From Nocardia stercoris (GTDB lineage: Bacteria; Actinomycetota; Actinomycetes; Mycobacteriales; Mycobacteriaceae): 64,000 nt of DNA. Position 1 is the first letter of the stretch. Every line of letters begins with the position of its first letter. Positions 23,777 through 36,449 of the stretch are shown here, piece after piece. The notes beneath the pieces are model-generated. The model saw only the letters and a list, made by a program, of their open reading frames with translations. It made no database searches and was not told where the DNA came from. The stretch is from positions 310,001 to 374,000 of the forward strand of contig NZ_RFFH01000003.1 of assembly GCF_003696265.1 (NCBI RefSeq), written 5' to 3'. A program made the translations under genes and the position numbers.

Positions 23777-23820
23777 CAGCATGGCCCGATCTCGACGGCC
23801 GGGATGAGGAGGTAGCCCTG

Positions 23821-24447
23821 GTGACCGAGCATGCGCGCACCGCACTGGAACTGCTGCGCGACAGCAGTCAGTTCAAGTGGTATGTCATCCCGCTGTTGCT
23901 GCTGGTCGTGTATGTCTACGCGACCGAGGTCGAGCGCCGGAACTGGAACGTGCTGTTCGCCGGGATCGCGCTGTGGGGCATGGACGTGTTCAACGAGATC
24001 TGGAACTCCCTGGTCTTCCACGCGACCGGCCGGGCGCCGGTCTGGGGCGCCACCGGGCCCACCGCCTACCAGTTGCTGATCGGGCTCAATGTGGAGATCT
24101 GCCTCATGTTCGCCGTCATGGGTGTCGCGGCGGCGAAGATGCTGCCACCCAAACAGACTCGCATCCTCGGACTGCCCAACCGGCCGGTGCTGATCGCCGC
24201 GAACTCGGCCGCCGCGGTCGGCGTCGAGATCCTGCTGAACCGGGCGGGCGTGCTGACCTGGGACTGGTCCTGGTGGCACGCGAGCGTCCCGTACCTGATC
24301 TTCCTGATCGGCTACGTGCCCTTCTTCGTCGCCTGCTTCTGGGTCTACGACCTGCCGACCGTGCGCGCCAAGGTCCTGGCGGTCGGCGCGATCCTCGGCG
24401 TCGACGCACTGGCACTCGTCGTCTTCGGCGCCCTCGGCTGGTTGTGA
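23821..24447 (+). CDS. Integral membrane protein of unknown function
   Basis: GTG 23821, behind GATGAGGAGG, gives 208 residues with about six hydrophobic helices. The first is YVIPLLLLVVYVYATEV, and the protein ends in LGVDALALVVFGALGWL. Conserved-looking polar or aromatic spots inside the membrane part (WGMDVFNEIWNSLVFH, then WDWSWWHASVPYL) suggest a functional core, but I do not recognise the family. Its TGA overlaps the ATG of the next gene (TGATG), so the two are translationally coupled. Confidence 0.8.
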   Translation: MTEHARTALELLRDSSQFKWYVIPLLLLVVYVYATEVERRNWNVLFAGIALWGMDVFNEIWNSLVFHATGRAPVWGATGPTAYQLLIGLNVEICLMFAVMGVAAAKMLPPKQTRILGLPNRPVLIAANSAAAVGVEILLNRAGVLTWDWSWWHASVPYLIFLIGYVPFFVACFWVYDLPTVRAKVLAVGAILGVDALALVVFGALGWL

Positions 24448-25983
24448 TGCATCGAATCGCACACCGTGGCGCGCTCGCCGTGGCCGCCGGACTCGTCCTC
24501 AGCGGATTCACCGCGCAGTCCGGCGCCGTCGCCGATCCGGGCGGTTGTGTCCTGATCGGCACGGTCGGGACTCCGGACTCGGTCCCGGACCCGAGCACGG
24601 CGGGCCTGGACACGTTCGCGCCCGCCACCGTCGAGCTGCCCGACCGGGTGTACTTCCGCACGTCCACCGAAACCTTCGACAGCCGTTGGACTTTCGCGAC
24701 CCGAGCTGGCGACCTGTACGTGAAGCCGAGCGCGGACAGTGGCAGCTGGCGAGCCGTACCGCTGCCGGATTGCCTGGCTGGCAACCTGATCGGCGTCTCC
24801 GCGGACGACGACGAGGTGCTCGCGATCGACCGGGCCGGCCGCTTCTACACCATGGACCACGCGGAAAGCGCACCGAAGGACTGGAACTGGAGTTCCCGCT
24901 ACGGGACTCCGTTGTGGCTGGGCGCGGGCAACTCGCTGCCGCCGGACACGATCGACTGGAGCTGGTCGGTCCTGTCCCCGGACGAGGATCACGTCTGGCG
25001 CGACGCCGCCGGCAACGACCATGCGGTGGGTGGATCCAAGGTCTCGCACGTGTACGCGCTGACCGACGGCGGTACGCGCATCCGCTACATCGATCCGTGG
25101 CTGCCGGTCGACGACAGCTACGAGGTCGGCACCCCCGCCGGCGGCCGCTTCCGCGCGGTCTCCCTGTCGGTGAGCGGGTCCACCTCGCTGGTGGTGGAAC
25201 AGCAGCGGCGACATCTACACCCGCCTCTACGATTTCGACATCTCCGGGGCGGACGGAGTCTTCTTCCGCTACTCCTACGACGACCAGCGCGGCCGCCCGG
25301 TCGCCCCGGACACGGTCACCGAGCGGGTGGATTTCGGCACCGCCGCCATCCAGCTCCCCGCCCCCGGCTGGCTGCACCAGCCCAAGATCCCCGGACGGAT
25401 CACCGACCGCATCTCCATTCACAAGACCGGAATCGGTTCCGACGCACGCGAACTCCGCGTCGAAGGGGTCGACGGCGGGCACACCGGCTACTGGACCAAG
25501 ACGGTCGCCGCCCCGGACTGGACCTTCGTGGCCACCGACGCGCCCTTGTCGGGCACACCGCTGACCAACACCCCCGACGACCGCAGCGTCGACCCCACCG
25601 TCGCCGAATCCGCGTTCGACTACTCCGGCCGCTCGACCGCCGGTTGGACCGCGACCATCGCCCACTTCGACGTCTCCCAGAGCCCCACCCCGCTGCACGT
25701 CGAGCTCGGCGACGGCAACAGCGTCGACCTGACCCTGCACACCGTCGACGGCCTCCGCCAGACACCACAGCCGTCAGGCATCAGCGACGCACCACGCCAC
25801 TTCGACGGCACCCTGGAAGTCCCGCAAGACCTACTGGATTCCCTTGCCACCCAACCGAATTCGGTACACGCCTTCATCACCGACACCCTCGGTGGGCGGC
25901 GCTTCACCGACACCGGAGTCGATGTGACCGCCGGCAGCTTCGACATCGCCGCACTGGGCCTGGCCCTGCCACGACGGCGCTGA
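24447..25983 (+). pseudogene. Secreted protein gene split by a one-base frameshift
   Basis: From ATG 24447 a signal peptide (LAVAAGLVLSGFTAQSGAVA) and about 250 residues read well (for example FRTSTETFDSRWTFATRAG and LWLGAGNSLPPDTIDWSW). Around 25191-25197 the sequence GTGGTGG appears to hold one G too many. Removing it restores NSSGDIYTRLYDFDISGADG and joins the frame that continues to TGA 25981-25983 (TAAIQLPAPGWLHQPKIPG onward). The intact product would be about 511 residues. It could be a sequencing error or a recent pseudogene. The family is unknown. It is coupled to the membrane protein upstream. Confidence 0.75.
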
Positions 25984-26119
25984 GACAGCCCAGCGCGGCC
26001 GCCGCCTCGGTGTGCGCCAGGACACGCTGATCCGCGGCGACGGCTCGGTTCGCCGATCCAGGTTTCGTCCGCTCGGCGCGAGCGGACTGTAACCGGGGCC
26101 TGCGTAAGCCCACACAGTA

Positions 26120-26160
26120 GACGTCGTCGGGGTCGACGTCGTCGGGGTCGACGTCGTCGG
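26120..26160. repeat. 15-bp tandem repeat upstream of the kinase gene
   Basis: GACGTCGTCGGGGTC occurs at 26120-26134 and 26135-26149, followed by the first 11 bases again (26150-26160). It sits 68 bp before the kinase start and could affect promoter spacing. Confidence 0.7.
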
Positions 26161-26227
26161 AGGAGCCGGATGTGCCGTCCGGGCCGAGGCCTGGTCTCGC
26201 TCGCCCGGACAGCGATACCATTCGGAC

Positions 26228-28479
26228 ATGGTGCACCCCGCGGTTCCGGGGGCAACGGTCGGATCCGATCGCTCGCCCGCGGATGCTCGCGACAATCGGG
26301 TGGCTGCGGTGGTCGAACAGTTCGCGCGGGCGTGGGCCGAGGCGGACACGCCACCGGACCTCCCGGCGTTTCTGCCGGATTCTCCGGCGATCCGCCGGGT
26401 GTCGTTGATCGAGTTGATCAAGGTGGATCTGGCCAATCGGTGGTCCCGGGGGACGGCGCCGAAGCGGCTCGCGGAATATGTCGACGATCTGCCGGAATTG
26501 CGGACGTGGCCGCTGCCGCCGGATCTCATCTACGAGGAGTTCCACATGCGCCGGCGCGCCGGGAGCTCGGCGCAGGTCGCCGAGTACACGGCCGCGTATC
26601 CAGCACAGGCGGAACAACTTTCGGAGATGCTGGCGACCGACGACTATCGCAGTACCTTGATGACGGCGAGCGTGGTGCCGACGAAGCTCGACGATCTGGA
26701 AGTCGGGCAGACGATCGACGACTTCGATCTGATGACCGAGCTCGGCCGTGGCGGGTTCGCCCGGGTGTTCCTGGCCCGGCAGCGATCGATGCAGCGGCTG
26801 GTAGCGGTGAAGATCTCCCAGGACAAGGGCACCGAACCGCAGACGCTCGCCCAGCTCGATCACGACTACATCGTGCGGGTCTTCGATCAGCACGTGCTGG
26901 AGAGTCGCGGGTTGCGGCTGCTGTACATGCAGTATGTGCCGGGCGGGACGCTGTTCGACGTGCTCGAACGAGTGCGGGTGACCCCGGCGGCGCAACGTTC
27001 GGGGCGGCTGGTGCTGGACGTCATCGATTCGGTGCTGGCCGGCAAGGGGGAGATCCGGCCGGCCGAATCGCAGACCCGGGCGCGGCTGGCGGCCCTGCCC
27101 TGGCCGGAGACGATTGCCTGGCTCGGCCGCAGGCTGGCCGAGGCGCTGGACTACGCGGGCCACGCGGGCGTGCTGCATCGCGATATCAAACCGGCGAACG
27201 TGCTGCTCACCGCGGAAGGCATCCCGAAGCTGGCCGATTTCAACATCAGCTTCAGCGGGAACGTATCCGGTGACAGTCCGGTGGCGTATTTCGGCGGGTC
27301 GCTGGCCTACATGTCTCCGGAGCAGCTGTCCGTGGTGCATCCGGACCGGGAGGGCACGGCCGCCGATCTGGACACCCGCAGCGACCTCTACGCGCTCGCC
27401 GTAATGCTGTGGGAATTGCTCACCGGCCGAAAGCCTTTCGAGGACGACGCGGTGACCGGCGGTGATCGGACAACTCTGGACGCGATGCTGGAGCGGCGGT
27501 CCCACAGTCCGCGGGCGCTGCCCTATCAGGATCTGCCCCGCGACTGCCCGGAGTCGTTGCAGCGAGCGCTGGTGCGCGCGCTGGATCCGGAACCGGACCA
27601 GCGGTGGCAATCCGGCGCCGAGATGGCCCAGCAGCTGGAGGTCAGCCTCGACCCGCGGGCCCGCGATCTGGTCGACCCGCCACCGGGAAGCTGGCGGTTG
27701 CAGGCCCGCTGGCTGATGCATCCGATCATGGCCCTGGCCGTCGGCGTCCCCAACGTGCTGGCGATCTGGTACAGCCACAACCACAACCGGGCCCTGATCA
27801 TCAGCAAGCTGGCCGAGCCGGCGCGGCAGCGGTTCGACCAGGTCGCGCTGATCACCTACATCCTGTGTTTCCTGATCGGCGTCGTGGTCACGGTCGCGCT
27901 GAGCAGCAGACTGTGGCTGATCTCGTGGCGGATGGGCCGCGGCCGTACCTACGACGCCGACACCCTGGCCCGGGCGCGCGCGAGTACGCTGCAGCTCGGG
28001 ATGCGAACCATGTTGACCTGCTTCGCGTTATGGGTGATCTCCGGTGTCGTGGTCCCGATCTCGGTGCAGGCCACCGGCAACCACCTCACCGCCGAGTCCT
28101 ACGTGCACTACTTCATCACCCAGATCGTCTGCGGCGGCATCGCTATGGCATACCCCTACTTCATGGTGACCGGCTTCGCCGTCCGGTCGCTGTATCCGAT
28201 GTTCCTCCAACAGGGCGGGCTCGGTCCCGAGGACGCGCGGCGGCTGCGGCAACTGGACAGTCGCAGCACCTTCTTCCTCGCGACCGCCGCCGCCGTCCCC
28301 CTCCTCGGGGTAGCAGGCGCGACTTTCATCCCGGCCGCGGACATCCCGGCCGTCATAGTCCCGCTTCGAGTCCTCTGCATCGGCAGCGCCCTGGCCTTCG
28401 CCGCCACCTATTGGCTGTCCCGAACGCTCGAAAAGGACCTGTCCGCGTTCGAGCGCATCGGCACCCCGCCGAGCTCCGC

Positions 28480-28483
<4 letters not shown>
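26228..28483 (+). CDS. Membrane-bound Ser/Thr protein kinase with unusual N- and C-terminal regions
   Basis: Protein of 751 residues. Residues 1-160 form a helical region (RVSLIELIKVDLANRWSRG, then LPPDLIYEEFHMRRRAG) of a type I associate with planctomycete kinases. The kinase domain (about 167-465) has GRGGFARVF, the Lys of VAVKIS, HRDIKPANVLL and a metal loop reading ADFN in place of DFG, then AYMSPEQL. The C-terminal third has about six membrane helices and no PASTA repeats. HRD and the catalytic Lys are intact, so activity is plausible despite DFN. It is not a typical PknA, PknB or PknG relative. Confidence 0.85.
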
Positions 28484-30931
<2,448 letters not shown>

Positions 30932-31183
30932 TCACGGCCAGATCCACACGATCGCGCTGACCGCCCTCGCGGCGGCTGGTCGACCAGCCGCAGAGTCCGC
31001 CGACGCACACTTCGAGTGTCGGAACAGCGCGACGCCGAAATCGCCGCCTGCCGGCCCGGATCCGAGCGCCGGATAATTCTGCCGATCCGGAATCCAGTGA
31101 GCAGCAACGGCTCTCACCCAAAGCGACTCGGCCTGGGCTAGGCTCCGGGCAGGAGGACCGGCGTCGGGTCGAGTCGGAACGGG

Positions 31184-32086
31184 ATGGCATTGGGTGACAA
31201 CGACTGGGGTGCCGACCTTCCGGTGCCCGACGCCGACTGGTCGGCGATCGTGCTCGACGACGGGACCTTGTCGTGGGGGAACCGACCCATCGAAACGCAA
31301 CAGTCCGATCCGCCACAGCCGCAGGCATATTCGCAGGCGCTGCCGCCGGTGGGACAGCGGCCGCCGCTCGTCACCACCGGCGGCATCCGGAAGGTGCTGA
31401 TCGGGTCGGCGATGGTGCTGATCATCGGATTGCTGGCGGTGATCGGCGTGGCGGTTACCCGATCCGGGGGTAAGAGCCCGGCGCCGGCTGCCATGACCAC
31501 AACCACCGCTCCCGCGTCCACCCTGAACATCAACGGCCTCTGCTTCAAGCTCACCGATTCACTTCCGGCCAAGGCCCGGGGACTGCACCTCGTACCCGCC
31601 CGGTTCAACGGCAAGTCCAATCAGCACTGCGACTGGCTGACAACGGACCCCGACGGCAACTCGACATGGGCACTCATGGTGGACGTCGCTGTGTTTCCCG
31701 ACGCTTTCGCCGCGCAAAAGTGGTTCGACGAGATCATGGGAATGATGGCGAAGGGCTACAGCGCGACTATCGACCCGTTGCCCGGAGTCGGAGACAAGGC
31801 GCTCACCGCACGGATCCCGGACACCGACATCCCCGGAATCCTCGCACCGAAGTTCCCCGGTGCCCTACCGGAGATAGACCACACGGACCATTCACGACCC
31901 GGTGCGGCGGTGTTGGTCCGGGTGGGCGGAGTGTTCGTTCGGATCCAATGGGTCGGCACCGAATACCCACCAGGCACCCGCGCCCGTGACTCCCGCTCGC
32001 TCCGCGGCACACCACTGCCGCCCGAGCAGGCCCGCAGCGAAGCGATCCAGTTGGCGACCGACGTCATGCGCCTGATCGGTGTGTGA
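31184..32086 (+). CDS. Membrane-anchored protein with extracytoplasmic domain, function unknown
   Basis: Protein of 300 residues. Residues 1-65 are cytoplasmic, acidic and Pro/Gln-rich (LDDGTLSWGNRPIETQQSD). One helix follows at about 70-92 (VLIGSAMVLIIGLLAVIGVAV), then a Thr/Ala linker and an extracellular domain with two Cys (GLCFKL and QHCDWLT) that could be disulfide-bonded. The domain has the general look of actinobacterial DUF3558-like sensors, but I cannot assign it. No partner gene is adjacent. Confidence 0.78.
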   Translation: MALGDNDWGADLPVPDADWSAIVLDDGTLSWGNRPIETQQSDPPQPQAYSQALPPVGQRPPLVTTGGIRKVLIGSAMVLIIGLLAVIGVAVTRSGGKSPAPAAMTTTTAPASTLNINGLCFKLTDSLPAKARGLHLVPARFNGKSNQHCDWLTTDPDGNSTWALMVDVAVFPDAFAAQKWFDEIMGMMAKGYSATIDPLPGVGDKALTARIPDTDIPGILAPKFPGALPEIDHTDHSRPGAAVLVRVGGVFVRIQWVGTEYPPGTRARDSRSLRGTPLPPEQARSEAIQLATDVMRLIGV

Positions 32087-32268
32087 CCGGCCGCACCGGG
32101 ATTCGCCGGTCGCGCGACCGCAGCTCGTCGGCCGCCCGATCCGGGCGGTACCGGGCAGGCGAATTGCGCTGCGGCCGAACGCTTCCGAACGCTGCTTGCG
32201 CAGTCTCGGACCTGTCGCGGGCTGCTGCCGGATCGGCCGCTGCAGCACCTGTCATTGCGGTCGAGACC

Positions 32269-33828
32269 TCAGCGATCCAGTGACCCTGACTGCCCTCCGC
32301 CCGGTGACGGATCACAGTGGGACGGATCCAGCGGCGGACTGGCGACCGCGGAGAAGGTGCGGCATTCGGGTTCCGCATCCGGTGAGGCCGTGCGCAGGGT
32401 GTCGTCGCGGACGGTGAGGAAGGCCAGCGCGGCTGCTGCCACCATGAGTACGACGCAGGTCAGCAGGGCCGAGCGGAATCCGTGCGCGAAATCCGCCGGA
32501 TGGGTGTAGGCGGCGCCGGTGAGGCCGACCAGGGGCGGAATCGCCGCCACCGCAAGTAAACCGGCCGCCCGGGCCACCGCGTTGTTGACCCCGCTGGCCA
32601 CGCCCGCGTGCCGTTCGTCGGCGGAGGCCAGGACGGTGGCGGTGAGCGGGGCCACCGCCAGGGTGAGGCCCGCGCCGAACACCAGGGCGGCGGGTAACAC
32701 ATCACGCAGGTAGGAGGTGTGCACGCCGATCCGGGTCATCAGCAGCATGCCGAGCCCGGCCAGCAGAACCCCGGCGGTGATCGGCAGGCGCGGGCCGATC
32801 CGCTGGGCCAGCGCACCCGAGCGCGCGGAGAACAGCAGCATCAGCACGGTGACCGGCAGCATCGCGGTGCCCGCCGCGATCGGACCGAACCCGGCCGCGA
32901 CCTGGAGCGTCAGCACCAGCAGGAAGAACACGACGCTCATCGCGCCGTACATGACGAAGGTGACCACGTTGATCGCGGTGAACTGTCGCGACGCGAACAC
33001 GTCCACGGGCAGCATGGCCTGCGGCCCTTCGGTGCCCGATTCCCGCTCCAGCGGGGCACGGCGCGACCGCCGGCGCTCCACCACCACGAACAGCGCACCG
33101 GCCACCACACCAGCGATCCCGCTGCCCCACACCAGGATTCGATTGGCGTTCGGTTCGGGCGCCAGGGTCAGCGCATAGGTGATCCCGGCCAGGCACAGGG
33201 CGGCGAGCACCGCGCCGAGTACGTCGAACTTCCCGTGCGCCTGTGTGTCGTGCGACTCCGGCACGTGTTTGGCGGTCACCGCGACCACGACCGCGGCCAG
33301 CGGGATGTTCAGCAGGAACACCCAGCGCCAACCGGCGGCCTCGACCAGCCAGCCGCCCAGGAAGGGGCCGATCGCACCGGCCACACCGCCCAGCCCGGAC
33401 CACGCGCCCACCGCCCGCGCCCGCTCCTCGGGCCGGAACGAGGCCTGGATGATGGCCAGTGACCCCGGCGTCAGCAGCGCACCACCCACCCCCTGGAGTG
33501 CACGCGCCCCGATCAGCATCCAAATATCTTGTGCCGCACCGCACAGCGCGGACGCGATCGCGAACCACACCACCCCGACCAGGAACACCCGCCGCCGCCC
33601 GTAGCGGTCGCCCAGCGAACCGCCGAGCAGGATCAGTCCGGCCAGGGTCAGGGTGTAGGCGTTGACGGTCCACTGCAGTCCGGCCATGCTCGCGCCGAAC
33701 TCGTCGCCGATACGCGGCAATGCCACGTTGACGACGGTGGCGTCCAGCATCGCCATCCCGGACCCCAGGACGGTCGCCAGCAGAACCCAGCGGCCGGTCG
33801 CGGTGGACAACCGGATGCTCGCGGTCAT
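32269..33828 (-). CDS. MFS drug exporter, DHA2 (14-helix) family
   Basis: Membrane protein of 519 residues. Helix 1 carries AMLDATVVNVALPRIG, motif A is GGSLGDRYGRRRVFLVG, and motif C is GAIGPFLGGWL with the following WRWVFLLNIPL typical of EmrB/QacA proteins. The C-terminal 40 residues are hydrophilic and Pro/Ser-rich. It starts 98 bp from a 19-bp palindrome shared with the divergent bL36 gene. Drug substrate unknown. Confidence 0.88.
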   Translation of the reverse strand: MTASIRLSTATGRWVLLATVLGSGMAMLDATVVNVALPRIGDEFGASMAGLQWTVNAYTLTLAGLILLGGSLGDRYGRRRVFLVGVVWFAIASALCGAAQDIWMLIGARALQGVGGALLTPGSLAIIQASFRPEERARAVGAWSGLGGVAGAIGPFLGGWLVEAAGWRWVFLLNIPLAAVVVAVTAKHVPESHDTQAHGKFDVLGAVLAALCLAGITYALTLAPEPNANRILVWGSGIAGVVAGALFVVVERRRSRRAPLERESGTEGPQAMLPVDVFASRQFTAINVVTFVMYGAMSVVFFLLVLTLQVAAGFGPIAAGTAMLPVTVLMLLFSARSGALAQRIGPRLPITAGVLLAGLGMLLMTRIGVHTSYLRDVLPAALVFGAGLTLAVAPLTATVLASADERHAGVASGVNNAVARAAGLLAVAAIPPLVGLTGAAYTHPADFAHGFRSALLTCVVLMVAAAALAFLTVRDDTLRTASPDAEPECRTFSAVASPPLDPSHCDPSPGGGQSGSLDR

Positions 33829-33926
33829 CCATCAAACATAGGTGTTCGGGCGGGCCTCCGCTGGCCACTCCGTGGTCCGCGCCACGCCGCAGCCGGGGAG
33901 TGATGCCGTCGCGGGAACAACCTACC

Positions 33927-33945
33927 GACTTGAATGGTTCAAGTC
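33927..33945. promoter_or_regulatory. Perfect 19-bp palindrome between MFS exporter and bL36 genes
   Basis: GACTTGAA-TGG-TTCAAGTC has 8-bp perfect arms. It lies 98 bp from the exporter start and 39 bp before the bL36 start. Alternative bL36 genes are usually Zur-controlled, but this sequence does not look like the A/T-rich actinobacterial Zur box, so a different regulator is possible. Confidence 0.6.
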
Positions 33946-33984
33946 TGCTGTACGCCGCCGACGGCGTGGAGAGGAAGGTCGAGG

Positions 33985-34107
33985 ATGAAGGTGCGTAATT
34001 CGCTTCGCTCGCTGAAGTCCAAGCCCGGAGCTCAGGTGGTTCGCCGCCGGGGCCGCACCTACGTATTGAACCGGCGCGACCGGCGATTCAAGGTCCGGCA
34101 GGGCTAG
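33985..34107 (+). CDS. rpmJ: Ribosomal protein bL36, cysteine-free (zinc-independent) form
   Basis: Forty residues beginning [19 protein letters not shown] and ending FKVRQG, highly basic ([18 protein letters not shown]). It aligns with bL36 but lacks the CxxC...CxxxxH zinc ligands of the standard protein, so it is the alternative type used under zinc limitation to free zinc from ribosomes. ATG 33985 sits behind GAGAGGAAGG. A hairpin terminator follows directly, so it is monocistronic. Confidence 0.93.
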   Translation: MKVRNSLRSLKSKPGAQVVRRRGRTYVLNRRDRRFKVRQG

Positions 34108-34114
34108 CGATTGC

Positions 34115-34151
34115 GCCGGCACGGGACGGGGCCACCCCGGCCCGTGCCGGC
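34115..34151 (+). terminator. Terminator after bL36
   Basis: GCCGGCACGGG (34115-34125) and CCCGTGCCGGC (34141-34151) are perfect 11-bp arms with a 15-base loop, 8 bp past the bL36 stop. Confidence 0.7.
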
Positions 34152-34242
34152 CAGTACTGCAACGGCATTCGCCTGCGGCCCTCGATTCGCGATCGGCCCT
34201 CCCACGCGACGCCGGAAAGCGTTGGCCGGGAACACTTTCCAC

Positions 34243-35013
34243 TCACGACCGCCACCAAGGATCCCGGATCCGATCGTCGGGGTCGGTTGCGCAGTCGCGG
34301 CCGTTCACGACTGCACGAGCCGCGATGTCCCACGCGACCACGCCCGAACCGGACCACGTGAGCACCGCGACCCGCGCGCGGTGCGGCCCGCCACCGGTAT
34401 CGACATCGCAGATCAGCACGGTGCTCCACGCGCGCCCGTCCAGCGCGGCCGCGACGGCCAGGACCGGCAGCACCACCACCGCCAGCACCAGGCTCACGAT
34501 CCAGATCACGAAGGAAGCCCGCTGGGCCGCCGTCTCCACCGCCTGACCGGTGCGTCTACCGGTGTCCGCCGATCGCCGCCCGGTCGCGTAGTCCCCGATG
34601 ACGCCGAGCCGCAGCACATAGCCGACGGCCATGGTGATCACCGCCCAGACCAGACCGTTGAACGCGCCGACCACGACGCCCGCACCGATCGGGACCACGG
34701 CCGCCCAGGCCATCGTCGTGGGCTGCGCGAACCTCTGTTGCCAGGCGGCGCCACCGGCCGCGGCGAAGAAGCTGTAGATCACCCGGCACGCCACGACCGC
34801 CAGAACGGTGGCCAGCAGAGCATTCGTGAGGAAGATGCCGGCGACGATGTTCAGCCAGTCGGGTACACCCATGGCGCCCAGGGCGTCGTTCGCCGCGTCG
34901 CCACCGCCCAGGGTCCAGCTCAGTTTCAGCACCGGCACGGTCAGCAGGACCGCGAGCAGGATCACCCGCGCGGACTCGTGCCGCCCCCGGCGAGCTACCG
35001 CTTCGTCCCTCAT
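34243..35013 (-). CDS. Membrane protein of unknown function
   Basis: From ATG 35013, 256 residues with about five hydrophobic helices (VILLAVLLTVPVLKLSW, IFLTNALLATVLAVVACRVI, AVVPIGAGVVVGAFNGLVWA, FVIWIVSLVLAVVVLPVLAV). A soluble C-terminal part (STVLICDVDTGGGPHRARVA) follows. No family recognised. A longer in-frame extension to 35487 would overlap the glutaminase gene on the same strand and is rejected. Confidence 0.72.
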   Translation of the reverse strand: MRDEAVARRGRHESARVILLAVLLTVPVLKLSWTLGGGDAANDALGAMGVPDWLNIVAGIFLTNALLATVLAVVACRVIYSFFAAAGGAAWQQRFAQPTTMAWAAVVPIGAGVVVGAFNGLVWAVITMAVGYVLRLGVIGDYATGRRSADTGRRTGQAVETAAQRASFVIWIVSLVLAVVVLPVLAVAAALDGRAWSTVLICDVDTGGGPHRARVAVLTWSGSGVVAWDIAARAVVNGRDCATDPDDRIRDPWWRS

Positions 35014-35183
35014 CGGCCCAGTGTGCGCGAGCGAACCGACACCCCACGGGACCGACACAAGCGAGGACCAGGTGCGCCGCAGCCGCCCACGGAAACGCAC
35101 CTGGTCGCGGCCGTGGCAAATTGCCGTCCGCATATCGGGCCCGCCGACGGCCGAGCGTGCCTGAGCCGCTCGACCGTGCCCGG

Positions 35184-36197
35184 TCAGGCCGCGGTCACAC
35201 CCGGCCGCATTCCGTAGCGGGAGTCGAACAGTCCGGTCCGGGTGAGCTCGCCGAACATCGCGGCCGCCCGCATGGCGACCAGTGGGTTCAGGTCCTCGCC
35301 GAGACCCGGGCTGGCGGCCACGAAGACGCCCGGCGGGGTGCCCTGCGCCCCTTCGAACGTCGGTCCCACCACCATGCCGGAGCCGCCGGTCTTGCCCGCG
35401 CGCCGGTCGGCCATGTCCAGCACCGCATTGCTGTAGGAGCCGAGGGCGACGACGGACGACATGAGCAGCCGCCACGACGGCTCGCACGGCAGCACCGGGC
35501 GGCCGAACACGTCGTGGCCGTCGGCGAAGTGGAAGAACGCCTCCAGGGTGGCGGCGACGGTGCCGGTGGTGGCGCAGACGGTGTGATAGGTCTCCACCAC
35601 GACCTCGGGCTCGAGGCCGAAGAGCATGTCGTAGCGGGCCAACTCCTGTGCCACGGCGAGATTGCCGGACCCGCCGGCCGCGAGTTGCACCGGTTCGGCC
35701 TCACGCGGGTCGACGAAGAAGCGTGGGGTGTCCGCGCGCAGGCGGAAATTGAGCGCGCCGAGCACGTCGTCGACCACGGCACGCGGGCCGCCGAGGTGTT
35801 CGATCAGTGCGGCGATCACCCGCATAGCGCCCGGGTTCACGAACGGGTTCTTCGGCATACCGTTGGTATCGCGGAGTTCGGTGGTGCCGCGGAAATGACT
35901 CGAACCGTGGAAGAGCACCAATTCACCGGTGACCCTTTTCATTCCGAAATGGGTGAGGGCGCGGGCGAGCATCTCGGTCTTCGACACCGACTGCAACGAC
36001 CACAGTTCGGCCGTCTCCCCCACCACGTGAATTTCGACGCGACCGTTCACGACGCCGGCCCAGCCGCATTCGAACAGCGCCGTCGAGCGGTCCGTCTGGG
36101 CCGCGATTCCCGTATAGGGAATTCCCCGGTCCAGGATCTCCGCCTGCCGGCGATCAATTTCCACCAATGCATCCCGGACGAAACTCACCTGTAACAT
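35184..36197 (-). CDS. Glutaminase-family serine amidohydrolase (GlsA-like)
   Basis: Protein of 337 residues with the serine-dependent beta-lactamase-like fold of glutaminase A. SLQSVSKTEMLARAL holds the Ser-x-x-Lys pair, KNPFVNPGAM matches the PxNPxxNAGA motif, and KTGGSGMVVGPTF matches the KSG-type motif near the C-terminus. It would hydrolyse glutamine to glutamate and ammonia, although several positions depart from characterised GlsA proteins. GAAGGA directly abuts ATG 36197, so GTG 36188 may be the true start. Confidence 0.8.
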   Translation of the reverse strand: MLQVSFVRDALVEIDRRQAEILDRGIPYTGIAAQTDRSTALFECGWAGVVNGRVEIHVVGETAELWSLQSVSKTEMLARALTHFGMKRVTGELVLFHGSSHFRGTTELRDTNGMPKNPFVNPGAMRVIAALIEHLGGPRAVVDDVLGALNFRLRADTPRFFVDPREAEPVQLAAGGSGNLAVAQELARYDMLFGLEPEVVVETYHTVCATTGTVAATLEAFFHFADGHDVFGRPVLPCEPSWRLLMSSVVALGSYSNAVLDMADRRAGKTGGSGMVVGPTFEGAQGTPPGVFVAASPGLGEDLNPLVAMRAAAMFGELTRTGLFDSRYGMRPGVTAA

Positions 36198-36449
36198 TCC
36201 TTCACCACCGACACTTCACCGCCGGACCGTTCGATGGATCGAAATACATTCGCGCCGCAATCATGCAGCGACGCAATACATTTACCGATATCCAATGGTG
36301 AGCACACAAGTCTGTGCGCACAACCCGAACAGAGCCGCCATCTAAGCAAACAATTCGCTATGTCCGCTTCGTCGTCAGAGTATCGGAAAACCACAGCGCT
36401 GTGCACCCCCGCCGGGAATTATCCGGCGCGGGCGAGACCACATCCGCGG

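Noticed and set aside
21805..24447. 880-codon open frame on the plus strand across the ABC exporter genes
   Set aside because: It is antisense to well-supported ABC domains, has His/Arg/Gln-rich composition with no domain, and exists because high-GC codon bias leaves opposite frames open. Only its last part (from GTG 23821) is a real gene.
34243..35487. Extended reading of the membrane protein gene up to 35487
   Set aside because: The extra 158 codons overlap the glutaminase gene on the same strand and are Arg/Gly-rich. ATG 35013 starts just before the first membrane helix.
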